42,082 bases of DNA from JBFHQE01 sp041592335 (GTDB lineage Bacteria; Pseudomonadota; Gammaproteobacteria; Thiohalobacterales; Thiohalobacteraceae). The translations under genes and the position numbers were made by a program. The notes under the pieces were generated by a model that was not told the DNA's origin, did no database searches, and saw only the letters and a program-made list of their open reading frames with translations. Numbering within the stretch: the stretch's first letter is position 1; every line of letters begins with the position of its first letter. Shown piece by piece: positions 16,100 to 22,173 of this stretch. The stretch covers positions 1-42,082 of the forward strand of contig JBFHQE010000022.1 in assembly GCA_041592335.1 (NCBI GenBank), given 5' to 3'.

Positions 16100-17817
16100 G
16101 CCGCACCGCCAATGGATGCCTGGCGAATCACTGGTTGCTTTTCAATATCCAGTCCATCCGGCGCAATATTCATCAAACGCAATGCACCACTCATGATGTT
16201 GGAGAACAAAGGTGCCGCCACCTTGCCACCGTAATAATCCTCATTGCGCGGCTCATCAATCATCACGGCAATCACGAGACGCGGATTACTGGCTGGCGCC
16301 ATCCCGGCAAACACCGCCCGGTATTTATCGTCGGCGTAACCCCCGGCGATCGATTTGCGCACCGTGCCGGTTTTACCCGCGACCCGGTAACCGCTCACGT
16401 TGGCGAGTTGCGCCGTGCCTTCCGGACCCACCACGGCTTCCAGCATCTGACGCACGGCCACGGCCACGGATTTATCCAGTACTTTTTGCGCCTTAGGCGC
16501 CTTTTCTGCTTTCAAAAAGGTCACCGGATGTAACTGCCCGTCCGCGGCAAACACCGTGTAGGCATGCGCCAGTTGCAGAGGCGTTACCGACAGACCATAA
16601 CCGAAGGACAGGGTCGCCTGTTCGATGGGACGCATCTTTTGCGAACTGGCCAGCCAACCGGCGGCCTCGCCCGGGAAACTACTGGCCGTAACCTGGCCAA
16701 AGCCACTGCGGGACAACATGCCCCAGATCGCTTCCGGTTCAAGCGACATGGCAATCTTGGTCATGCCGACATTACTGGACTTGGAAAGGATGCCGGCGAT
16801 ATCCAGCTCACCGTAGTTGCGATAATCACGCACGGTATCGCGGCCCACGCGCATCAGCCCCGGACTGGTTTCGATACGGGTTTGAGGCCGGATTTTGCCA
16901 TCCTCCAGACCAGCGGCAACGGTAAAGGGTTTCAGCGTAGAACCCGGCTCGAACACATCCGTGACGGCACGATTACGCATCTGCGCCGGTTGAATGTTCA
17001 GCCGGTTATTCGGGTTATAGGAAGGCTGGTTGACCATCGCCAGTACTTCGCCGCTGTCGCTATCGAGCACCACCACCGAACCGGACTTGGCGTTGTGCGC
17101 CTTCACGGCTGCCTTTAATTCACGATAGGCCAGATACTGGATGCGGCGATCGATACTGAGTGCAAGATCCTGCCCCGGTCGCGGCGCGCGAATGCGCTCC
17201 ACGTCTTCAATAATATTGCGCTTGCCATCCTTGATGACGCGCTTGGCCCCCGGTTCGCCGCGCAGCCATTCATCGAAGGCCAGTTCCAGACCTTCCTGGC
17301 CCAGATCATCGATATCGGTAAAGCCCACCACATGCGCCGCCACTTCGCCATCGGGATAATAGCGACGGTACTCACGCTGCAAATATACGCCCGGCGCATT
17401 CAACGCCCTGACCTGTTCCGCAACCGAGGGATTGACGTGCCGCTTGAGGTAGATGAACTCACGATCCGAACGTGAACTCAGCAGCTGTTTGAGCTTGCCG
17501 GAATCCAGTCCCAGCACGTTCGCCAGTGGCGAAAGGTATTCCGGCGCTGGCAGCAGTTCTTTCGGATTGGACCAGACGGTATCAACCGGCGTACTGGCGG
17601 CCAGCGGCTCGCCATGCCGATCCAGAATACGACCACGATGCGCGGCTATGGATACCACGCGCAGATGGCGCGCATCCGCCTGGCCCTGCAGAAAACTTTG
17701 ATCGATGACCTGTAAATCCACCGCGCGCCACAGCAACGCCAGCACGCTCAGTCCGAAGCCAGCCAGCAGCACCGCATGTCGCAGTCGATAGGGCAGTTTG
17801 TTTGATCCTTCCGTCAC
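16096..17817 (-). CDS. ftsI: Septal peptidoglycan transpeptidase FtsI (PBP3)
   Basis: FtsI is the class B penicillin-binding protein that cross-links septal peptidoglycan with FtsW. Its 573 residues (E. coli 588) show a short cytoplasmic tail, a membrane span at about 15-35, the non-catalytic domain from about 55, and the penicillin-binding motifs S293-T-L-K296, S347-S-N349 and K482-T-G484. RGRILDRHGEPLA (61-73) is the class B signature. The start is GTG at 17817 within the ftsL stop (GTGA). Confidence 0.97.
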   Translation of the reverse strand: MTEGSNKLPYRLRHAVLLAGFGLSVLALLWRAVDLQVIDQSFLQGQADARHLRVVSIAAHRGRILDRHGEPLAASTPVDTVWSNPKELLPAPEYLSPLANVLGLDSGKLKQLLSSRSDREFIYLKRHVNPSVAEQVRALNAPGVYLQREYRRYYPDGEVAAHVVGFTDIDDLGQEGLELAFDEWLRGEPGAKRVIKDGKRNIIEDVERIRAPRPGQDLALSIDRRIQYLAYRELKAAVKAHNAKSGSVVVLDSDSGEVLAMVNQPSYNPNNRLNIQPAQMRNRAVTDVFEPGSTLKPFTVAAGLEDGKIRPQTRIETSPGLMRVGRDTVRDYRNYGELDIAGILSKSSNVGMTKIAMSLEPEAIWGMLSRSGFGQVTASSFPGEAAGWLASSQKMRPIEQATLSFGYGLSVTPLQLAHAYTVFAADGQLHPVTFLKAEKAPKAQKVLDKSVAVAVRQMLEAVVGPEGTAQLANVSGYRVAGKTGTVRKSIAGGYADDKYRAVFAGMAPASNPRLVIAVMIDEPRNEDYYGGKVAAPLFSNIMSGALRLMNIAPDGLDIEKQPVIRQASIGGAA

Positions 17818-18077
17818 GGTTTTACAATCACCACGGTTTCGGGGTTCGGCACCATCATATTGAGGCGCTCACGCGCCAGCTTCTCTACGCGACTGTGGGT
17901 TGCCCAGGCACTTTGCTCCAGCTGCAAACGGCCCCATTCAATGTTCAGCCGGTCACGCTCCGCCTGTAACACCTGTAAATCTCCAAACAGCAAACGGCTT
18001 TGATGCTTGGCATAAATCACCGCTAAAGCCGAACCAATCACCACGACCAGCAACAGCAGCAACATCACCAGCTTCAA
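17814..18077 (-). CDS. ftsL: Cell division protein FtsL
   Basis: This short bitopic protein pairs with FtsB and FtsQ. The 87 residues contain one membrane span (about 4-21) and a heptad-patterned coiled coil (about 28-70: LLFGDLQVLQAERDRLNIEW onward), as in FtsL, although the family is poorly conserved and position is part of the evidence. E. coli FtsL is longer (121) because of its cytoplasmic tail; here the tail is nearly absent. The start is probably TTG at 18077, overlapping the rsmH stop (TTGA) with AAGG five bases ahead. ATG at 18065 is the alternative. Confidence 0.9.
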   Translation of the reverse strand: MKLVMLLLLLVVVIGSALAVIYAKHQSRLLFGDLQVLQAERDRLNIEWGRLQLEQSAWATHSRVEKLARERLNMMVPNPETVVIVKP

Positions 18078-19009
18078 GCCACCTTCTCCGCAATTCGCAG
18101 CATCGCGCTCCGCGCGCGCGGGTTGTCTTGCACTTCCTGCGCGGACGCCTTGAGCGCCTTGCCAATCACTTTCAAACGACCCTGCTGGGGATTTCCCATC
18201 ACCGGCAAATCCGGTGGCAACTCTTCACCCTTTGATTCTTTACGCATAAAGCGTTTAACCAGACGGTCTTCCAGCGAATGGAAACTGATCACCGCCAGAC
18301 GGCCGCCAGGCGCCAGCGCATCGACCGCCTGCTTCAAACCTTCTTCCGCGTCTTCCAGCTCGCGATTAATCACCATGCGAATCGCCTGGAAGGTACGCGT
18401 CGCCGGATGCTTGTTTTTCTCCCGCGTCGGCACAGCATTTGCGATCAGGTCAGCCAGTTGCTGCGTGGTCACAACAGGCTTTTCCTTGCGCACTTCCACG
18501 ATCGCGCGCGCAATACGCCTGGCAAAGCGCTCTTCACCGTATTGCTTGATCACCTCAGACAAAATCTTTTCATCCACCTCGGACAGCCACTCGGCTGCAC
18601 TCTGCCCCCGCGTGTTATCCATACGCATATCGAGCGCGCCATCTTTCTGAAAGCTGAAACCACGCGAGGCATCATCCAGCTGCGGGGAAGAAACACCGAG
18701 ATCGAACAGCACGCCATCCAGTCGACCAAACACACCCAGCCGCTCGGTCATGGCGCGTAACTCGGTAAAGCTGCCATGATGGATATGAAACCGCTCATCC
18801 GAACCGAACGCCCGTTGCGCCGCGCGCACTGCCTCCGGGTCCTTATCCATCGCGTACAACCGTCCCTGCTCCTCCAGTTGTTCCAGAATGGCCACCGCAT
18901 GACCGCCGCGACCAAAGGTGCCATCGAGATAACAGCCCTGCGGTTTGATCCGCAAACCCTGCAACACCTCGTCCAGCATCACCGGTCGGTGTGCAAAGCC
19001 CTCTTGCAT
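18074..19009 (-). CDS. rsmH: 16S rRNA (cytosine1402-N4)-methyltransferase RsmH
   Basis: RsmH (MraW) methylates C1402 in the decoding centre of 16S rRNA using S-adenosylmethionine. The 311 residues match the family length (313 in E. coli). HRPVMLDEVLQGL (7-19) begins the fold, the SAM loop DGTFGRGGH is at 29-37, and FDLGVSSPQLDDASRGFSF and ISFHSLEDRLVKRF follow. It is the standard second gene of the cluster, starting four bases after the mraZ stop. Confidence 0.98.
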   Translation of the reverse strand: MQEGFAHRPVMLDEVLQGLRIKPQGCYLDGTFGRGGHAVAILEQLEEQGRLYAMDKDPEAVRAAQRAFGSDERFHIHHGSFTELRAMTERLGVFGRLDGVLFDLGVSSPQLDDASRGFSFQKDGALDMRMDNTRGQSAAEWLSEVDEKILSEVIKQYGEERFARRIARAIVEVRKEKPVVTTQQLADLIANAVPTREKNKHPATRTFQAIRMVINRELEDAEEGLKQAVDALAPGGRLAVISFHSLEDRLVKRFMRKESKGEELPPDLPVMGNPQQGRLKVIGKALKASAQEVQDNPRARSAMLRIAEKVA

Positions 19010-19013
19010 TCAG

Positions 19014-19457
19014 TTACAGCGACAGATTGCCGAGCGAATCGGGAATCTCGTCTTCCGCTTCTCGCCAGTCTTCACGTCCCTGCTCCCAGACCTGGTCATT
19101 CCAGATTTCGAACTTGTTGCCGACACCGGCAAGCTCCACTTTCTTGTCCAGCCTGGCAAATTCGCGCAGGCGCGGCGGAAGCAGAATGCGGCCATTGCCG
19201 TCCATCTCCACTTCGGTGGCATGGCCCAGCAACATGCGTTGCAGACGACGGGTATGTTTGTTCTGGTTGGGCAGGCGTATCAGCTTGCGCTCGATCTCCT
19301 CCCACTCGGTGGCCGGATAAAGCAACAGGCAGCCGTCATCGTGGACCGTCAATACCAGACGCCCCTCGCACAGTTCTGTCAGCTGCCCGCGATAGCGGGT
19401 CGGAAGCGCCATTCGGCCCTTCGCATCCAGATTGACGGTACTACCACCTCGGAACAA
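19014..19457 (-). CDS. mraZ: Transcriptional regulator MraZ
   Basis: MraZ is the AbrB-like DNA-binding protein that, in E. coli, represses its own dcw operon. The 147 residues contain two SpoVT/AbrB-like halves; DAKGRMALPTRYR (11-23) and DGNGRILLPPRLREFA carry the conserved DxxGR motif. The start is TTG at 19457, which restores the family N-terminus MFRGGSTVNLD; no in-frame ATG or GTG is near. A GGGGGG run stands 6 nt ahead. The TTG start and the operator-like repeats just upstream suggest that MraZ is kept low and controls itself. Confidence 0.96.
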   Translation of the reverse strand: MFRGGSTVNLDAKGRMALPTRYRGQLTELCEGRLVLTVHDDGCLLLYPATEWEEIERKLIRLPNQNKHTRRLQRMLLGHATEVEMDGNGRILLPPRLREFARLDKKVELAGVGNKFEIWNDQVWEQGREDWREAEDEIPDSLGNLSL

Positions 19458-19482
19458 AAATACCCCCCATCACCACATTATT

Positions 19483-19507
19483 TGCCATTAATAACCACTT
19501 CCTCCCA
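19483..19507 (-). promoter_or_regulatory. Candidate MraZ operator: 10-bp-periodic TGG repeats
   Basis: On the minus strand TGGGA (19507-19503), TGGTT (19497-19493) and TGGCA (19487-19483) recur exactly every 10 bp, that is, 5-bp boxes with 5-bp spacers. TGTGG follows in the next turn at 19477-19473. E. coli MraZ binds three TGGG-type boxes with the same spacing upstream of mraZ. The repeats lie just downstream of the promoter, in the untranslated leader. Confidence 0.7.
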
Positions 19508-19516
19508 CATTTCGAC

Positions 19517-19545
19517 ACTATAGGAACGGAAACCCCACCCGTCAA
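19517..19545 (-). promoter_or_regulatory. Promoter of the dcw operon (Pmra)
   Basis: TTGACG (19545-19540) and TATAGT (19522-19517) are separated by 17 bp on the minus strand, close to the sigma70 consensus. A T/A-rich tract (19551-19570) behind the -35 box could serve as an UP element. Transcription would start near 19510, giving a leader of about 53 nt to mraZ that contains the repeat boxes. Confidence 0.8.
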
Positions 19546-19841
19546 GCCGATTTTTTAAAAAAATTATTAATGTGGTCAGTAAGTTATGTTCAGTGGCGGG
19601 GTTACAACACACCAAAAAAACAGAACATGTTTGCAATCAGGGGGTTATTGTGCTTTTCTAGAATGAGGTCAAAAAAACAACGGCTTAACGCTATATATGC
19701 TGGATAAAGTTATGCGGGAATCCGCCGACAACCCGGTCAGTTCAGGACGAGCAGCACTATGAGAGGGATTTCTCAATGTCAAATCCTCGTCATATTTGAG
19801 GCGTAGCCTCGCTGCACCATCGCAAGAAATGGAGTATGGAT
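19546..19841. other. Intergenic region between Pmra and the small helical gene
   Basis: No gene is supported in these 296 bases. On the plus strand the end of the region could form alternative hairpins ahead of the small gene: TCAAAT/ATTTGA (19779-19784 with 19794-19799) competes with GAGGC-GTA-GCCTC (19798-19810). I could not settle on a promoter. TAGAAT at 19659-19664 is a fair -10 box but lacks a good -35 box. Confidence 0.5.
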
Positions 19842-20042
19842 ATGACCACAGCAACACTCGCAACACCCCGCCATGCAGACAAGGCATCCGACCTGGCGGA
19901 AGAAATCAAACTGCTGGAAGCCCGCCTGCACACCGTGGGACTGGACGGCGATTGCGCCTACGAACGCGCGCTCAGTAAGGTATACGACTCTTTATTGATC
20001 CAACGCCGCCGCCAACTCGCCTCTCTCCTCGCCTCCGCCTAA
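19842..20042 (+). CDS. Small helical protein of unknown function
   Basis: A 66-residue protein starts MTTATLATPRHADKASDLAE. After about 15 polar residues it is strongly helix-forming: EEIKLLEARLHTVG, then CAYERALSKVYDSLLIQRRRQLASLLASA, with a basic patch QRRRQ near the end. ATG 19842 is chosen because GGAG stands 7 nt ahead; the in-frame ATG at 19836 touches that GGAG. There is no signal peptide or membrane span. It is monocistronic, divergent from the dcw operon, and closed by a strong terminator. I do not recognise the family; a small regulatory or adaptor protein is possible. Confidence 0.7.
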   Translation: MTTATLATPRHADKASDLAEEIKLLEARLHTVGLDGDCAYERALSKVYDSLLIQRRRQLASLLASA

Positions 20043-20080
20043 GCCCCTCCCCAGGCAATACCCCAATCGACCAGGCAAAA

Positions 20081-20107
20081 AGAAAGCGGGCTCGAAGCCC
20101 GCTTTCT
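20081..20107. terminator. Bidirectional terminator between the small gene and ssb
   Basis: A perfect 12-bp stem AGAAAGCGGGCT/AGCCCGCTTTCT with a CGA loop lies 39 bp after the small gene's stop (plus strand) and 85 bp after the ssb stop (minus strand). The stem carries TTTCT on the plus side, and CTTTTT follows on the minus side, so it can serve both converging genes. Confidence 0.8.
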
Positions 20108-20127
20108 CTAAAGCTGTTTGTTGCTTT

Positions 20128-20176
20128 GTAGGAGCGACCTTGGCCGCGACCAGTTCGCGAGCAAGCTCGCTCCTAC
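20128..20176. repeat. REP-like dispersed palindrome, copy 1
   Basis: A 49-bp element begins GTAGGAGCGACCTTGGCCGC and ends with GCGAGCAAGCTCGCTCCTAC. The outer ends pair (GTAGGAGCGA with TCGCTCCTAC) and each half has its own small palindrome (TTGGCC, AGCAAGCTC). A second copy lies at 26955-27003 in the opposite orientation. The family resembles the REP elements common in Pseudomonas and relatives. Confidence 0.85.
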
Positions 20177-20191
20177 ATTGAAATCACCTTT

Positions 20192-20650
20192 CTAGAAGGG
20201 AATATCGTCGTCGAAACCACCATCATCAAAGCCGCCGCCGGACGATGCCGGAGCCGCTGAACTGTTCGATGAAGACGACTGGCCGCCACCAAAGTTGGCC
20301 GAACCACCGCCACCGCGACCGCCGAGCATCTGCATTTCGCTGGCGATGATCTCGGTGGTGTAACGGTCGTTGCCGTTCTTGTCCTGCCATTTGCGCGTCT
20401 GCAACCGGCCTTCAACATAAATCTGCGAACCCTTTTTCAGGTACTCGCCCACAATCTCGGCCAGTCGCTGATAGAACACCACGTTGTGCCATTCGGTACG
20501 CTCTTTCTGTTCACCGGATTGCTTGTCTTTCCACTGGTCACTGGTTGCGAGCGTGACATTGGCCACGGCACCGCCACTCGGCATATAACGTACTTCCGGG
20601 TCTTTGCCCAGATTGCCCACCAGGATTACTTTATTGACTCCACGCGCCAT
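20192..20650 (-). CDS. ssb: Single-stranded DNA-binding protein
   Basis: SSB coats single-stranded DNA in replication, repair and recombination and recruits partners through its tail. Starting at ATG 20650 (MARGVNKVILVGNLG) it has 152 residues; a frame from 20668 would add six residues not found in the family. The OB fold spans about 4-110 with GNLGKDPEVRYMPSG (13-27) and WHNVVFYQRLAEI. A Gly/Ser-rich linker is followed by the acidic tip DDDIPF (147-152). AGGAG lies about 10 nt ahead. It follows the MFS gene by 60 bp and may be cotranscribed with it. Confidence 0.97.
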   Translation of the reverse strand: MARGVNKVILVGNLGKDPEVRYMPSGGAVANVTLATSDQWKDKQSGEQKERTEWHNVVFYQRLAEIVGEYLKKGSQIYVEGRLQTRKWQDKNGNDRYTTEIIASEMQMLGGRGGGGSANFGGGQSSSSNSSAAPASSGGGFDDGGFDDDIPF

Positions 20651-20679
20651 CGAATTTCGTCTCCTCACTTTGCTCCGCC

Positions 20680-20693
20680 GCCCGGTACCGGGC
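20680..20693. other. Perfect 14-bp palindrome between MFS gene and ssb
   Basis: GCCCGGTACCGGGC lies 29-43 bp ahead of the ssb ATG. No T-run follows on either strand, so it is not a standard terminator. It could be a protein-binding site or chance. Confidence 0.4.
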
Positions 20694-20710
20694 AGCAGAC
20701 TGCATCATAC

Positions 20711-22099
20711 TCAAACCGTCGCCGGGGCGACAGCCGCCAGCGCATCTTCATCCAGGGCATGCCGGTCCACTTTCAGGTAGGCCACACCCTCTTCTGCAAT
20801 AACAACCACTTCCGCCACACCGGGCACTTCCGTAAATTTGCGCGCCAGGTGCTGCGCCTGGCTTTCGCTCACCTCGCCCACGCCCACCAGCTTGGTGGTC
20901 AGGTAGCGCGGAGATTTCATGGAACTGGCCAGGATCAACCAGGCCAGTGCCGCCAGCGAACAAAACAGGAACACCCCGGTGACGCCAAAATGCGTATGCA
21001 ACCAGCCGCCTAGCACGCCGCCCAGGAAAGCCCCAAAGAACTGCGAGCTGGAATAAAAACCCATGGCGGTGCCCTTGCTCGCCGTCGGAGCCACCTTGGA
21101 AATCAGCGATGGCAGCGTCGCCTCGAGAATATTGAAACCGACATAGAACACACACAGTGCCGCGATTACGCTGACCCAGCCCCCATGCCATTCGGCCAGC
21201 ATGAATTCCGACACCATGATCATGCTGATCGCGGCCAGAAATATCGGCTTCATTTTACGGTGAGATTCCGCCTGAATGACAAAGGGAATCATGGCCAGCA
21301 CGGAAGCAAACAACACCGACAGGTATACCCAGCCATGCCGGGAGGGTTCCAGCTGCAGGCTGTCGCGCAACAACAGGGGCAACACGACAAAGCTGGCCGT
21401 CAGGATCATATGCAATACCAGGATACCGAAATCGAGTCGCAGCAACTGGGTATCGGTCAGCACCTGTTTGAATTGTGCTGGCACCGGCTCTGAATCCCGG
21501 TGCACCCGGCTGATGGACGGGTTTGGCACAAACAAATAGAGGATGCCAATCCCGACCAGCGCGAGTAATGCGATGGTCCAGAACAAGCCACTCAGGCCGA
21601 ACCAGCCGGTGATCAGCGGACCCAGCACCATCGCCAATGCAAAGGAAAGACCGATGCTCATGCCGATAATGGCCATGGTCTTGGTGCGATGTTCTTCGCG
21701 CGACAGATCCGCGGCCAGCGCCATGACGGCAGCGGCGATTGCGCCGGAACCCTGTAACAGGCGGCCTACAATCACACCATAAATACTGCTGGAGTTGGCG
21801 GCCACCACGCTGCCCAGCGCGAACAACAACAGACCCGCCAGGATAACCGGCTTACGACCAATGCGATCCGATAACAGTCCGAAGGGAATCTGGAAAATAG
21901 CCTGCGTCAGTCCGTAGGCACCGATCGCCAGGCCAATCAGTAACGGCGTCTGCCCTTCAAGATGACCGGCATAAACAGCAAATACCGGCATCACCATAAA
22001 CAACCCCAGCATTCGCGTGGAGAATATGGCGGCCAACGACAGGGCGGCACGACGTTCACCGGGCAGCATGGTCTGCCGCTCGGCCCGGGATGGCATCAC
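20711..22099 (-). CDS. YajR-like MFS transporter with C-terminal ferredoxin-like domain
   Basis: This inner-membrane transporter of the major facilitator superfamily has 462 residues and twelve predicted spans. PFGLLSDRIGRKPVIL is the classic MFS loop 2-3 motif, and a second half begins near residue 215. The final 65 residues (from about 395, GVGEVSESQAQHLARKFTEV onward) form a small alpha/beta domain ending the protein, as the YAM domain does in E. coli YajR (454 residues). The substrate is unknown. The start is GTG 22099 or the next ATG at 22096. The uvrA-MFS-ssb arrangement is, from memory, also found in Pseudomonas. Confidence 0.88.
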   Translation of the reverse strand: MMPSRAERQTMLPGERRAALSLAAIFSTRMLGLFMVMPVFAVYAGHLEGQTPLLIGLAIGAYGLTQAIFQIPFGLLSDRIGRKPVILAGLLLFALGSVVAANSSSIYGVIVGRLLQGSGAIAAAVMALAADLSREEHRTKTMAIIGMSIGLSFALAMVLGPLITGWFGLSGLFWTIALLALVGIGILYLFVPNPSISRVHRDSEPVPAQFKQVLTDTQLLRLDFGILVLHMILTASFVVLPLLLRDSLQLEPSRHGWVYLSVLFASVLAMIPFVIQAESHRKMKPIFLAAISMIMVSEFMLAEWHGGWVSVIAALCVFYVGFNILEATLPSLISKVAPTASKGTAMGFYSSSQFFGAFLGGVLGGWLHTHFGVTGVFLFCSLAALAWLILASSMKSPRYLTTKLVGVGEVSESQAQHLARKFTEVPGVAEVVVIAEEGVAYLKVDRHALDEDALAAVAPATV

Positions 22100-22114
22100 G
22101 AGGAGTATTTCCTT

Positions 22115-22144
22115 TTGATCAACTGCAATGAAGACCCGTATAGT
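22115..22144 (+). promoter_or_regulatory. Promoter of uvrA
   Basis: TTGATC (22115-22120) and TATAGT (22139-22144) are 18 bp apart on the plus strand, close to the sigma70 consensus, and would start transcription about 22 nt ahead of uvrA. I saw no CTG-N10-CAG LexA box over it, so SOS control is not evident here, unlike E. coli uvrA. Confidence 0.7.
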
Positions 22145-22173
22145 AGCAGGTTCGATTGACGACGAGAAAGGCG

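Noticed and set aside
19669..19887. 72-codon minus-strand frame over the start of the small helical gene
   Set aside because: It conflicts with a better-supported gene (ribosome-binding site, terminator) and has unremarkable composition.
22100..22173. SOS box in the uvrA promoter
   Set aside because: I looked for CTG-N10-CAG on both strands around the promoter and found none.
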